A stretch of 64,000 bases of DNA, taken from Phyto melanocephala. Lineage: Eukaryota > Arthropoda > Insecta > Diptera > Rhinophoridae. Shown here piece after piece: positions 43,240-55,660 of the stretch (the stretch's first letter is position 1; each line of letters starts with the position of its first letter). The notes under the pieces are model-generated. The model made no database searches and had not been told where the DNA came from. It worked only from the letters and a program-made list of their open reading frames with translations. The translations under genes and the position numbers were made by a program. The DNA lies in NCBI GenBank assembly GCA_941918925.1, contig OW799233.1:137400533-137464532 (forward strand). The letters run 5' to 3'.

Positions 43240-44109
43240 TTAACGCAACAAAATAACTTGAAGATAAGTATACAGTTGCAGCTCGTTATAAATTACATAA
43301 AATGTACTATTAATAAAAGAAAATAAAAAGGTCAGATTCAGTTTAGAATTTTAATTAGGTAATGCTCCGTGTTTAGGTAATTTGTGATGACCGTTATCAA
43401 TGTTCTTATCGTGCAGTCGATCTTAAATATTAGTTTTGTTTTTGTTATATACATACCTTATCATCTGTGCTAACAAAGAGAATATGCATATTTGTATGTC
43501 TTTAGTTATCTTCGAAACGATTCGTTTGATTACTAAACTTTTTCAACGATATTTTTTTTACGCTTGCAATGAAAGATATATTTTTTGTTATTTTATTTTT
43601 TAAGAAGTAACACTTCATACTTTCTTTGAAAAAATTTGGATAATATTGAAAATATTACAAACAAACCAAGTGGACTCACATAAAACGCTGGAAATGCCCC
43701 CTTTTACGATGTCGAAATTGAAGAGCAAACTTTTTTCTTTTTCTTATTTAATCTTGCCTAAACCTTTTACAATCAAGAAATTAAAAAGCAGACGAAATTT
43801 ACTTTTCTTTAATATTTCTTATTTTCGCTATCTCATGGTGTCTAACCCGCATAACAGACTATCAAACTGACGCTGAGATTAGCAAAATCATGTAAAACAA
43901 GAGCAAAAATAGAAAAAAGGAAAAGAGAAAAGAAAATATGTCCAGTACTGGATTTTGTATACTACACACTTTACCCCTTTAACACCTTGTTAAAAAACGA
44001 TTTCGATATTTTAAAAAGGTCTAACGAAAACAATCCTTAAGCCGGAATTAAAATCAATAAACTGCGAACACCAAAATTAAAACCGAAAAACATAAAACAA
44101 CAAAACATC
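43240..44109. other. Intergenic DNA with no gene seen
   Basis: No coding signature or repeat terminus recognised. Confidence 0.4.
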
Positions 44110-44870
44110 CAGGGATGTCACAACGAAAATAAATTTCCTACCAAATTTTTCTTTAAAACGGACCAAAGTCTGACAAAACCTACCATTTTCTCAAATGGCG
44201 TTTCTTAATAAAAAATCAATGATTCAAATAACAAAAAAAAAAAAATATTTTCAAATAAATAAAAGAGTTAAAAAATAGTGCTAAAATTATACAACTTATT
44301 AAAACAAAAATTTATTTATTATAAAGTAATTTCTACGATAAATTTGTACTTAATATTTTAAGTGTTTAAATGTTTCCGAAATACAGTTATTTGTTTTAAT
44401 ATATAAAGAAATATATCACAAGTTCCAGATCAGAGTAAACCAAATTTTTCAAATATGGACATTTGATGTAATATAAATACATATGTATATACATGCATAA
44501 CTTTTTTTAGAAACGACTGCTATAAATTTAACGAACTCAACAGGTTTTCTTCACACCGTTAGTTTTTTTATTATGTCAACTGGATACCATGTATTGACAC
44601 TTAAAGTTATATACAAAATTTTAATATCTCAAGTGTAAATACAGAGCTCTTGCAGATTAAGTTTTAATTTTATTTTTTTTAAGAACATTTATATGTTAAT
44701 AAAAATTATAATACAATAGTATTTTAATTTGTAAATTATTTTTACCTTGTGCTTTTAACTTAAAATAATCGTATTCTACCAAAAACTTAAAAAAACCAAA
44801 CAAATCAAGTTGTTCTTAAATTAAAAAAATCTGTAATTTTTGGCTCGATCAGACCAGACTGTCATCCCTG
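44110..44870. mobile_element. Non-autonomous hAT element, 761 bp
   Basis: The ends are CAGGGATGTCA and, reversed, CAGGGATGACA. The exact 8-bp duplication AAAACATC lies at 44,102-44,109 and 44,871-44,878. CAGGG-type ends and 8-bp duplications are characteristic of hAT elements. No transposase frame. Confidence 0.85.
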
Positions 44871-45159
44871 AAAACATCTTTTAAACGGAAGTTCAAATTT
44901 TTGCTCTCCTTCTTTATTTTTTTTACCATACAAATAAAACACAATTGAATCAACACACATTAATTCGAATTTTTATTTGATTTGTATGCATGCTTATAAC
45001 TCCTAAAATATTGAACCGATTTTAATTTAGATTGTGCACATCTGCAAGAAAATTCATTTTAAATTGTATATTTTTAATAAAATCGGTTGATAATATGAGC
45101 GTAAACTGTTTTATAAGAAATTAACTTGCCTATTAATATATAGTACATAATAATAATTA

Positions 45160-45685
45160 ACAAGTAAGAGGGCTATATTCGGCTGTGCCGAATCTTATAT
45201 ACCCTTAACAACGTGTAGTCATGCAATAACAATAGTTTGTATCACATATGAAAATATTAAAAACAAAAACAACAATGAAAAAATAACAAAAAAAAAAATT
45301 ACAAAAAAGAAAAAATTAAAAAAAAATTTAAAAAAAATTAAAAAAAATATATAAAAATAATAAAAATACAAATAATATGTATATAAAATAAAAAAATAAA
45401 ATAAAAATTTTTTTTTTTGGCTCAGCTGGGATTCGATGCCAGGTTTACTTTAACCAGTATATACATATGTATGTATGTTGTTGTTGTAATGTTGTTTTTG
45501 TGAAAAAAAAAATCGAGGTGGTCGTGGGTTTTTGCTCATATCTCCGTTGTTTATGTACCGATGTTTCCGATTTTTAATACCGATCTACTCCCGAATATTT
45601 CTGATATTTTATGAAAATTTTAGAAATTTCACACGGAATGACAAACCTATATATACCCTTTTTCACTGTGTGAAGGGTATAAAAA
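45160..45685 (+). mobile_element. DINE-1-like element, shortened copy
   Basis: Both termini are present (ACAAGTAAGAGGGCTATATT and GAAGGGTATAAAAA), but the segment from 'gatattttat' to 'gaaaattttag' is deleted, removing the whole GTCY run and the GGGGTCGG block. Confidence 0.75.
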
Positions 45686-46267
45686 TAGTGATACCTAGAT
45701 TATAAGTACATGTGTATGCATGTACTTATATCTAATAAACTGTTAATCTTGTTAATGAGGACTAACAACAATATTTAAATCTATCTTTTAAGGCATGCAA
45801 TACAAACAAATTTTGTTGTAGATAGCAAAGCGGTCCGGGTTCAGCTAGTGTTACATATTTAGCCTTAAGTCTGTACACGTTTTAACTATTTATTTACTTG
45901 AGATAGACAGCCGTTAAACGGCAAAGTTCAATTGTTGAACGAAAAACACAAGAATGGCAAAAGAAATAATAAAATAAAAACAAAACTTGACACAAAATCA
46001 CGTTTTAAATGTATACGTATTCAATAATTCATATTAGAAATGGAATAAAAACTAAACTGTTTCTAGTTGAACGTAAAGATTGATGCAGTTTCATTCAACA
46101 AATAGTCCAACAGAATTCGATATGAGTGTATTATAAGCCATAGTTGAAAATAACGGTTTTTTTGTCCTTCCTTCCTTTCTCCTGCAAAATGAGAGATACG
46201 CTCTTATTTTATTAAGCCTTCGATATATATGCATGTGTATAAGTAGTTTGTATGTATATATTCGTAT
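45686..46267. other. Intergenic DNA with a palindrome and a Helitron 3' end
   Basis: 45,701-45,730 is a perfect 12-bp stem (TATAAGTACATG) with a 6-base loop. At about 45,833-45,856, 'gcggtccgggttcagctag' followed by T looks like a Helitron 3' terminus (CTAG|T). No gene seen. Confidence 0.4.
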
Positions 46268-46313
46268 CAAGGCATACATCTTTATTCATCAGGTAATTGC
46301 AGTTCGTAGTGAA
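46268..46313. mobile_element. hAT MITE end fragment
   Basis: CAAGGCATACATC, TTATTCATCAGGTAATTGCA and GTTCG: the left end of the 8,708 family, cut at the right by the next DINE-1-like copy. Confidence 0.6.
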
Positions 46314-46316
46314 TAT

Positions 46317-47536
46317 TTATACCCTTCACCAGTGGTGCACAAGGGTATATATAGCTTTGTCATTCCGTTTGTAATTTCTACAATTTTCCTCAGATCTCTA
46401 TATGGTATCAATCTCTTGAAAATATACAGGAATCAATCGCTATTGAAATTCAGCACAATCGCCCCATAACTTTCTGAGATATGAGCAAAAAACCACGACC
46501 ACCTCGTTTTTTTTCACAATTACAACAACCTGCATACATACTGGTTAAAGTAAACGTGGCATCGAATTCCAGCTGAGCCAAAAAAAATTTTATTTTATTT
46601 TATTTAATATATTATTTAAATTTTATTTTTTTTTATATTTTTTTTTTAATTTTTTTTATAATTTTTTTTATTATTTTTTTTTTTTTGGTATGTTTTTTAC
46701 ATGTATGTACGTATTTTATATGAGATGAATGAAATTTTTTAAATTTTTTTTATAATTTTATATTTATTTATTTTATATGAGATGAATGGTGATACAAACA
46801 ATTTTTATTGTATGACTACACGTTGTGAAGGATATATAAGATTCGGCACGGCCTGTTACTTGTTTTGTTTATTTTTATACCCTTCACACAAAAGTGAAAA
46901 AGGGTATAGGTCTGTCATTCTGTGTGAAATTTCTACAATTTTAATTTCCGACCGCATAAAGTATATATTTTCTGAAAGCTTATAAATAGGGGAGTATAAG
47001 CTCTGTCAGTCTGTCCGTGTGTATGTTGAAATCAACTTTTTAAAGCCCCCCGATATCGCCTGTACCCGCGTGAAGTATTAAAATATTATAAATATTCGGG
47101 AGCAGATCGGTATTGAAAATCAGCAAAAATCGGTATATAAACAACTGAGATATGAGTAAAAAAACCACGACGACCTCTTTTTTTCACAACAACAACATTA
47201 ATACATACAAACATGGTATACTGGTTAGAGTAAATGTGGCATCGAATCCCAGCTGAGCATTATTTATATTTTTATTTTTTTTTGAATTTTTTTATTTTTT
47301 CTTTTTTAGTTTTTTTTTTTTTTTTAAACACATACATATGTATGTAAACTCAATTTATAATTTTACAATGGGACGTTTTTATATGTATATGGGACGTTTT
47401 TATATGTATATGTATGCATACTCAGATCTGAGGAACATATAGTTTCTTCTGAAAGTTGATTTCAACCAACACACGGACAGACGGTCAGGGCTTAATCGAC
47501 TCTTCTATTCATAAGCTTTCAGAAAATATATGCTTT
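46317..47536. mobile_element. Mosaic of two or more DINE-1-like elements
   Basis: 46,317-46,864 is a reversed copy with CACCAGTGGTGCACAAGGGT at its outer end and a degraded ATTCGG hairpin ('ggcacggcctgttacttg'). 46,872-47,265 is a second reversed copy up to the CAGCTGAG block. 47,410-47,536 is a + strand piece with the GTCY run and 'aagctttcagaaaatatat', truncated before the terminal block. Confidence 0.6.
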
Positions 47537-48434
47537 TGGACGCCAGTTGCCCTCTGGAATACCTTATTTTTCAACTGGCAACGAAATTGAAATTATTTTG
47601 CTATCGAGAATCGATATAAGTCTACAGCTATTCTATTCTGAATATCGTCTGGCCAAACACTCTTTGAATTATAAATTATAATGCTATCAATATGAAAATT
47701 GCTATCAATGTAAATATTTACCTTATTAGGGTGTCAGTTGTTGCTCTGTAAAATTGTAAAATATAAAGTGTTTGCATATCAATTTCTCTTTTTTTTTATT
47801 TTTTCTTTTTTATGTTTCTTCATAAAAATTGAAAAGTACGTCTAATATTCAAATGTAATTTTTTTAAATATTCAATATGTTTGATTAATTTAAAACTTTA
47901 CTTACGTAATAAGTTCTTGTAACAATTTAATTGTATCAGAAGTAGGTTTTTATGTCTCATAAACAATACAGGGTATCACAAACCTAGTATCGGTATTAAA
48001 TAACAATAAATAATGTAATATATATAGTTAATTCATAACTATTTTTTTAAATGGTTGCTAGTTTAAAACAATATTAACAGAAACATTTTGTACTAACAAT
48101 CCATATATACTTTTTAAGTTAAAAATATTTTTTAGTTTTGTATCCTTAGTCTTACGAAAATTGTTATCAATTAAAAAAAATTTATTTGAAATTTAGTATT
48201 TGGTGTCACCAAAAAAAAGCACTCTAATTTAGAAAATAATCACCGATCGCCAGGGCTGTCAGATTTATTTTTATATTTTAGCCAAATTCAATTTTAAAAA
48301 TCGTCAAAATCGCTTAGGCTTCTTTTTCTAAGTTTTTGGCAATGAAATACATATATATTTTTGTAATTAATCAAAATATTTTTTATGAATCCAAAAAAAA
48401 TTAATTTGATCCAAATCGCTTAAATTCGCCAAAA
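47537..48434. other. Intergenic DNA flanking a mariner remnant
   Basis: No gene. TA-CAGGGTATCACAAACC at about 47,965 could be the left end of the mariner that ends at 49,195 (CACCCTG-TA). At 48,252 'cagggctgtcagattt' resembles a hAT end, but no partner was found. Confidence 0.35.
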
Positions 48435-49195
48435 TTGGAGGAATACACAACTGAACAATTTGCCCAAATCGTTGAAATTTACTTTTCAAATCAACGGTCC
48501 ATTGTGCTGACTCAGCGTGCATACCGTCGTCAATTTAATGTGCGGGTTGCATCCTCTCAGTCAACAATAAACCGTCTGGTTGCAAATTTTCGACAACCAG
48601 GAGCAGTAAGGAACCTTTCTGGTTCCGGCAGACTACGAACTGTCCACACGTTTGACAATATTCAAGTGGTACAGGAGAGTATTCGGGAGGATCCAGAAAC
48701 ATCAACCAGGAGACGTTCGACACAACTTGACCTCTCAAGAGGGTCGCTGCAGCAAATTTTGCAAACCATAAGAATGTTTGCTGTTTATTTCCAGCAAAAA
48801 GCAAAAAAGCGCGTAGAAGCAATTTTAATTGGCCTCTACGTTCCTAGAATTTTACCGCTCCAGACTGTTTCCTTTGGGGTTATTTAAAAGGGAAAGTTTA
48901 TGTTAATAAGCCTAGGACTATTGAGGAATTAAAAACCAATATTCGATACTAAATTAACAACATAACACCGGAAGTTTTGCGAAAGGTCATGGAAAATGTA
49001 TTGGAAAGAGCACATTTGTGGGAAGCAGAAAATGACCACCACTTGCGGGATATCATTTTTAATAACTAATCTAAAAATATTCCCTATAAATTTACTGTAT
49101 TTAAAAAAACAAAAAATTAAAAAAATATGTCTTAAATAAAAAGTTATAAGGAATTCACACCACTTCGGTCTTTCTGAGCCACCCTGTATATTTCA
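48435..49195 (+). pseudogene. Internally deleted mariner-type transposase
   Basis: 48,435-48,887 encodes the N-terminal helix-turn-helix pair (TTEQFAQIVEIYFSNQRSIV, SQSTINRLVANFRQPGAVRN) and the linker SIREDPETSTRRRSTQLDLS. The frame then jumps to the extreme C-terminus: KGKVYVNKPRTIEELKTNIR, a stop, then ITPEVLRKVMENVLERA and HHLRDIIFN (to about 49,067). The catalytic DDE core between them is gone. The right terminus (about 49,155-49,193) ends CACCCTG next to TA. It directly abuts a DINE-1-like copy. Confidence 0.75.
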
Positions 49196-49990
49196 TGTTA
49201 TACGCCCTTTTTCTTTGATATTTCCGACGCCATGCCCGATTTTGAATTTTTACGTAATTATTTATTCTACTAGTCAAGCTCTTTCATTTGATACCCATAT
49301 TGATGGGGTAAAAAAACCTGTTCCGCCATTTTATTTTAGACGCCATCTTGGATTTTATATTTTTTAATAATTTACTGTATTCTACTGGTAAAGCCATTTC
49401 ATTTGATACCAATATTGAGGGTGTTCAAGAAGTTACATTTTAAAATACCAGATTTGACCCATATATAAATTTATTGTCCGCCATTTTGTAGTGGCGGCCA
49501 ACAGGCTTATGTTGCGCTAGTCACGTCCTTTCAGATGATACTAATATTGACTCTCTCATTTGTCTAGAATATATATTTAAAAAAAAAAAAATGTGCCTAT
49601 AACTTTACCGATTAGAGCCCGCTTTATCCAAAATTTTTCACGAATATCTCCAGAGGCATATTATATCTTCAAATAGTAGCAAAGATACCTATGTATAAAT
49701 GTCGTGTTTATTTGCTCATATCTCAGAAAGTTATGGTGCGATTGTGCTGAATTTCAATAGCGATTCATTCCCGGATATTTCCAAAAGATTGATACTATAC
49801 ACAGGTCTGAAGAACATATGGTTGCTTCTGAAAGTTTTTTTCAAAAAACACACGGACAGACGGTCAGGGCTTAATCGACTCCTCTATTTATAAGCTTTAT
49901 GGGGTCGGAAATGAAAATTGTAGAAATTACAAATGGAATGACAAAGCTATATATATATACCCTTGTGCACCACAGGTGAAGGGTATAAAA
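49196..49990 (+). mobile_element. DINE-1-like element, subfamily B, 5' truncated
   Basis: Carries the 'gccatcttggattttat' and 'tcatttgatacc' motifs of the 5,681 copy, then the GTCY run and 'ggggtcggaaatga' block, ending GAAGGGTATAAAAA. The 5' end is missing where it meets the mariner remnant. Confidence 0.65.
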
Positions 49991-51806
49991 ATTCGTTATG
50001 ATTTATATTTTATTATTAAAAACAAAGTAAAAATGATTAGAGATTACAAAAAGGTACGATATTTGCTATAAAATAGTTAATAGAAGCCTACTTAAAGAAG
50101 CAAAAATTTTTTTTGTGGTTAGTACTAAACAAATAAATATTAGATATTAGATTAGATGTACATATTATTAAACTTCATCTATTATTAACGTCATCTTGTT
50201 TGGAATACACTGTATGGAATTTAAAATTAGTCAACATATCTTGCAAAGGTACTAAAGAAGTGCTACATGTTCTATTTACATTCATACTCGTAATAACGTT
50301 AAGAAGTTCGTATTGTATTCTGTTTCGATGCAGAGTTTTAGTAGAGTTTTTACTGAAAATACTCTTTAATTTTTGACATGTTCATATATATTTACATACA
50401 TTTATGTATTCGCATTTATTTTAATGTGATAACAAATAAAAAATTAGAGTGCAAGGAAGCTAAATTAAAATATTTCACAATAAAATACGATAAATTACAC
50501 ACCATATCAACGAGCCTCTAATTCGTTTGCAAACATATGAATGACTCAAATTTTATACATGAAAATACCAGAATAACATTAATATTTTTTTAGAATTGAA
50601 TTTAAAGATTCTCAAAACAAATTCATGAAAATTAGCCAACAAAATCGCCAACTATTTTCTAAATCGTCAAAAATTCGCCATGTCGCCAAATTGAAAATTA
50701 GAACGCCAAACAAGTTATGAGAACCACGAGTATTTGTACCTTGATTAATCTAATAGAAAAACATAAAATTATATGGACTTTTTCATAAACATGTATGTAC
50801 ACATTTCATAGAACATACATATTACAAAGGAAATGAAAAAAATATAATAAAATAGGCAAGAAATATAAATATAATATATTAAATTTTTGCAGCTTTTAAT
50901 CAAAAAAAATTAATCGCTATTGTTTTGCAAAGTTTTCATTTAAGATTAATTTTATTAAATGTTGCCACAAAACACCTGCCCTATTGTCAAAAAAGCACCT
51001 GCATATAATCCTTTTATTATTGAAAATAAAGAAGAAAAAAAAATACTGTTAATGCTTCCAAAGCACAGCATCCGTTCGGTTTGTTGCAAGAAAACATTCA
51101 TGGCAATGGGAAGAAAACGATATCTAAAAATAAATAAAAAAAATTAAAAACAAAATGTTTGTACCATGTCACTAACACAAAAAAGTCGTTTCGAATCCAA
51201 AAGTTAGATTTGTAGTCAGTAACACAAACACACATTCATAACTGAATGAACATAACAGCACCTTTAACTATAAAAGTTTCGTTTTAAACCACTACAATTC
51301 AGCAATCAAAAGCCACAATACTCGGTTTGAAAACATTGGTTACAACAGTGCAGTTTTTCTTTGAGCACTAAGTATTTGACAGAGTTGCATTAAAATGGGG
51401 GCTGAGATTTATAAAGAAGAATAGAAGAAACATTTTTTATGTGAACTACATCCATCACTCTTAAATAAAACAATATTTAATTTTACTTTTAAAACATTAT
51501 GACATTATAAAATAACTTGTAATGATATTTAACTAGTGTAATTAAGATTTTATATTCTTTATCGCCCTTAATTTGTTTTTGTTCAAAGTTTCCAGTTTTA
51601 TTCTATCCTTAATAGTATTCTGGAAACGGATAACTTTGAGTTTACCTCACCTACCCCATTGATACGTATTTGTTGTTTTTAAAACCACAAAAGAATTCAA
51701 TGATCTCAAGACTGGTTTAGCCTACTATTTTTGGTAAAATTGTTGATGTTTAGTTTTATTTCTTTTCTGTTGTTGCTGCCGCTGTTGTTGTATTTTTTGA
51801 GGTGCT
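49991..51806. other. Intergenic DNA with a possible isolated promoter
   Basis: No convincing gene. 50,580-50,720 has repeated 'aaaatcgcca' and 'aaattcgcca' motifs, also seen at 48,290-48,435. A TATA-like CTATAAAAG at 51,269-51,277 is followed 25-30 bp later by an initiator-like TTCAGC, but the first ATG after it opens only eight codons (MGAEIYKE). Confidence 0.4.
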
Positions 51807-52850
51807 TTTTTATACCACAGCAAGTTTAAGGGTATATATACATAGGTTTGTCATTCCGTGTGAAATTTCTATAATATTTATTTTTTTGTTTGTTTGTCCG
51901 TGTCAATTCCCATCGACACTGCCAAGACCCGTTTAAGGTATCAAAATATGAGAAATATTCAGGAACATATCGGTACTGGAAGTCAGCATAATCGCCCTAT
52001 AACCTTCTGAGATGTGATCAAATAAACACGACTGCCTCTGATTTTTCGCTTATTTTTACAACCAAAATTAAAATTTTCTAGCACTAGGATAATTTATAGA
52101 CACTGTTGTTACTATTCATAGATTTGATATGCCTCTCGAGATATTCATGAAAAATTTTGGACAAATTGATCATTAATCGGCAAAGTTATAGGCAAAAATT
52201 ATTTGAAAAAATGTATAAGTTTTTAAATACATAAAATTTTTGCGAACTTCTAAATAATTTTTGATCACGGTTAAGATACCCGATTATAAACCGTAATCAC
52301 AAAAATTATTTCTGAGAAAAACTAAAAAATCGGTTTGAAACCAACCAAGGTATAACTTTTCGGTGTTTTTCCTAAATTTTACAAACGAAAATCGATATTT
52401 TTCAGTTTGTGTACAACCGAGAGAGCCAAAGTGGGTATCAAATGAAAGGAATAGAGTTTTAAAATATAGTTAGCTACGAAAAGAAAAAAATCCAAAATGG
52501 TGTCCTAGATTATATGGCGAATATATGTATGAGTCAAAAAGTTACGGCTTTGTCCCCTTTATCACCACAATATTTGTATCAATACAATGTAGTAAACTAT
52601 AAAAAAGTGTAAAATCCAAGATGGCGTCTGAAACAAAATGGCGAAGCAAATATTCCTAGGCCCAACAATAAGGGTATCAAATGAAAGTGCTCGACTATGT
52701 AAAAATTAAAAATCACACATGCCGTTAGAAATGATAAAGAATATAGCGTATTACATGAAATCGTAAATCTACGATAAGTTACGATGTGCATTACGGTGAA
52801 GGGTGTTATCAGATTCCGCACGGCCAAATATAGTGCTTTTGCTTGTTTTC
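51807..52850 (-). mobile_element. DINE-1-like element, subfamily B, full-length but diverged
   Basis: Minus strand: 5' signature near 52,850 (aagcaaaagcactatatttg, ggccgtgcggaatctga), centre with 'gccatcttggattttac' and 'tcatttgatacc', and 3' end near 51,807 (cttgctgtggtataaaaa). No tandem GTCY run remains near 51,890. Confidence 0.6.
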
Positions 52851-53789
52851 TTTATGCAATGCAGATTAAATGGACACATGGTTTAATGTTGTATGTTTGT
52901 TAACTGTGAAGCATACAACATAACATGTAGCAAATTGTGGGAATTTAAATCGCGTGAGCGCATGTGATCCAGTCTTTAGTTACCGCCAAAACACACATTT
53001 CATACATACTTGTCTAAATGTATGTACATATCCATATTCGTAACATGTACTCGTATAGTATATATTTATGTATAAGTTTTCAGATAAAGATTAAAAAATG
53101 AGTACAAGTTTGAGTATAAACATATTTTTGTTACAGTGACATATTGATGAAATCATGGTACATACATACATATATTAAGATACCGTACATACAGTTTCAA
53201 TATTTCGAATACCCAACTACTAACAACAACTAAAAAGACTCGATATTTAAGCCCTATTGTATTGGGTTTTAGTGTTTTTATTACTGTTCAACGGTCAGTG
53301 TATGTATATGTACATATGTATATGTGTGTTTGTTTTTTTTTTTCACACAAAAATTTTGTTTAACTTTCGTTCGTTCGTTTAGTTGTTTCATGCATTTTAT
53401 TTTTTAACTTTTAATTGTTGCTGCCTACAAAATTTAAAACAACCATAGAAATGCTTTGTTTTATCCATCACTAAAGTTAAGTAGATATAGTCCTATTGTT
53501 GCTTGGTTTGTAACACATCGTGTTTTTTTTTAGAACAAAAATTCGATTATGTATAATTGAATTTTAAAATACTTGTACATATGCTTACATACGATATTAA
53601 ATTCATAAACGAAAGCTTTTTTGCTGCGTCCACCTTTGACACGTATAGATAAATACATTTTTTCTAACAGATCTTGGTTGAAGTCGCTCTTTAAAATGCA
53701 GAGTAAACTAAAATTTTTTGCACACCATTTAGTCGATAAAAAGGTTTTCGTTGTTTGAAAAAGATCGTTCAACAAAAATAATTAATTAC
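52851..53789. other. Intergenic DNA with microsatellite-like patches
   Basis: Repeated 'tgtatgtatatgtacatatg' type sequence at 53,295-53,330. No gene or transposon terminus seen. Confidence 0.4.
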
Positions 53790-53797
53790 CTGTATAT

Positions 53798-54291
53798 TAG
53801 GGGTACAACTTTTTTTACAATTTTCGAAAATATCAAAATGGCCCTATCCATACCATGTAACGCTTAAAAAAACATAAAGAACTGCATCTTTAGATTTTCG
53901 ATATCGTTAAAAAATATTCCGCGTCAAATGCAATTAAGTTTGGGATCATTAAGTTCTAATAAAATAACAATATTTTCTTTATAAATTCATTAAATGATAA
54001 ATAAATTATAAGTTTTTCCATTAAATATTGAATTATATTCAATAAAAATAAAGCAGGCGCTTGATTATAATCATATTATTACATTAACAAATGTAAATAG
54101 TTAAATAATTATAAAATAAAAAATTTTCAAAAAATTAAAAATTTTCAAAAAAAAAAAATTTAAAAGGCTTTCAGAAATCAGCTTCGACGCGGAACGTTTT
54201 TGTTCCGAAATGACCTGAGGAAACATTTTTCGGTTTCAGCACAACATCGGCTACAGCGTGGTGATAGGGCTTTATTTTGGTTTTACCCCTA
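53798..54291. mobile_element. hAT-type MITE, 494 bp, with exact 8-bp duplication
   Basis: Ends TAGGGGTACAAC and, reversed, TAGGGGTAAAAC. CTGTATAT is duplicated at 53,790-53,797 and 54,292-54,299. Further mirrored motifs (tggccctatcca / gtgatagggc; attccgcgtc / gacgcggaac) suggest a long imperfect fold-back. No coding capacity. Confidence 0.85.
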
Positions 54292-54299
54292 CTGTATAT

Positions 54300-54638
54300 T
54301 CTACCTGTTCAATTAGGTAATCCATTCTTAAAGTACTTGCCAAGTTTAACTATTTAACTTTAAGAAACGCTATAGAGGGTTGGAGTCGTTAGTGACTGCT
54401 GCTGGTAATTTTTTTTTTTTTAATAACAGATCTAATTGCAGCAGCAACTGAATTGCTTAGAGTTTGGACAACTATGCCACGCATTTTCAGAAATCTATTT
54501 GGATTACGATTGTTAATTTTCTCATTTTTGTTGCTTTTCAATATTCTAGCTCGAAAATTTCTCTAACAATATCAAACCGGCCTATTCTGTATGGTGTTTT
54601 TAAGTCGCCATTGATAAAAGTATTTTTCTGATCGACTT
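54300..54638. other. Short intergenic stretch with no gene seen
   Basis: No coding or repeat signature recognised. Confidence 0.35.
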
Positions 54639-54855
54639 AGGGCCATTATTACAACTTGCCGTTAGTTAAAGGCAGGATTTTGTCGGACCGATAAATGGAT
54701 TTGTATTATAAAGCCTTCTACTCTTATCTTTTTATCCATTAAATATTATCGTTATTAATAACAACAAAAAAAAATTTAAGTTGTAATAATGCAAAGCTAT
54801 TTATCGGGCACAAAAAATCCTACCCTTAAATAAAGGCAAGTTGTAATAATGTCCC
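54639..54855. mobile_element. 217-bp MITE with about 60-bp inverted repeats
   Basis: The left end GGGCCATTATTACAACTTGC and the right end (reversed GGGACATTATTACAACTTGC) continue as matching arms through 'taggattttntgtc' to about 60 bp. Flanks are TTA and TAA, so an exact 3-bp duplication cannot be claimed. Ends resemble the GGGCC MITEs at 14,022, 18,027 and 36,301. Confidence 0.75.
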
Positions 54856-55387
54856 TAAAACATATGGGGTATATCGTAAATTTTTTAAAGAAGAAAATAA
54901 GGATTTTCACTGAATTCCCTAAAACATGTTATTTCTCGCATATCCACAGCAACAGAGACAATAATACAGTTGTATAAAAATCAATGCCACTTTTCGTTGA
55001 TATTTTTTTTAATTCAAGAACGGGCTCACCTATCCGAACCAAATGTTTGTTTGGAATATTTAGTAGATGGTTTATGTAAAGTTTGCACAAAATCCGTCGA
55101 TCGGCTTACGGGTAAAAGAGGGTAAAATCGGTAACTCAGTATCTCCGGGCTTAATAAAGATATCACAAAAATTCAGAAAGGACCAAAGAGCCTGTTAAAA
55201 ATAATTGTATAGGTGTCTAGTACTTTTTGAGTTTTAAGGGGATAAAACGGGTAAAAACTGAATTTTTACGCTCCTTAAAACAATCTATAATGAATTTTTG
55301 TATATTTTCGAAATTTTGGAATTTAGGGGGGAAAAGGCTAAAAACAAGTAAAATCGGTAATATTGTATCTTCGTACCTAATTCATGT
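54856..55387. repeat. Unclassified repeat-like DNA
   Basis: Contains an internal duplication of 'gtaaaatcggtaa-t-gtatct' (about 55,120-55,145 and 55,348-55,372), and GGGTAAAAGAGGG-type purine runs. It runs directly into a DINE-1-like fragment and may be a diverged centre of one. Confidence 0.35.
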
Positions 55388-55660
55388 TTTTTTATTATTC
55401 CACTTGATACGTAGCTAAGCACGTACCGGGCGGCTATTACAGTTATATACAATGTAAGTGTAAAATCCAAGAGATTATTAATTTTTTTTAACATAACTTC
55501 ATCAATATGGGCATCAAAGGAAATATCTTTTAAAGTTGAACACAGTCAAGTTAAATAAAGTGGTGTATAACATTAAATATAAAATCTGGGCATAAATACC
55601 TATGCATAATACCCTTATCAGATTCCGCACGTCCGAGTATAGCACTATTACTTTTTTTCT
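55388..55660 (-). mobile_element. DINE-1-like 5' fragment
   Basis: Reversed 5' signature 'cagattccgcacgtccgagt' followed by 'atagcactattac', with B-type centre motifs (gggcatcaaaggaaa). Confidence 0.5.

Noticed and set aside
48252..50720. A single large hAT element from 'cagggctgtcag' to about 50,720
   Set aside because: The shared 'aaattcgcca' motifs are short and AT-rich, and no matching right terminus or 8-bp duplication was found.
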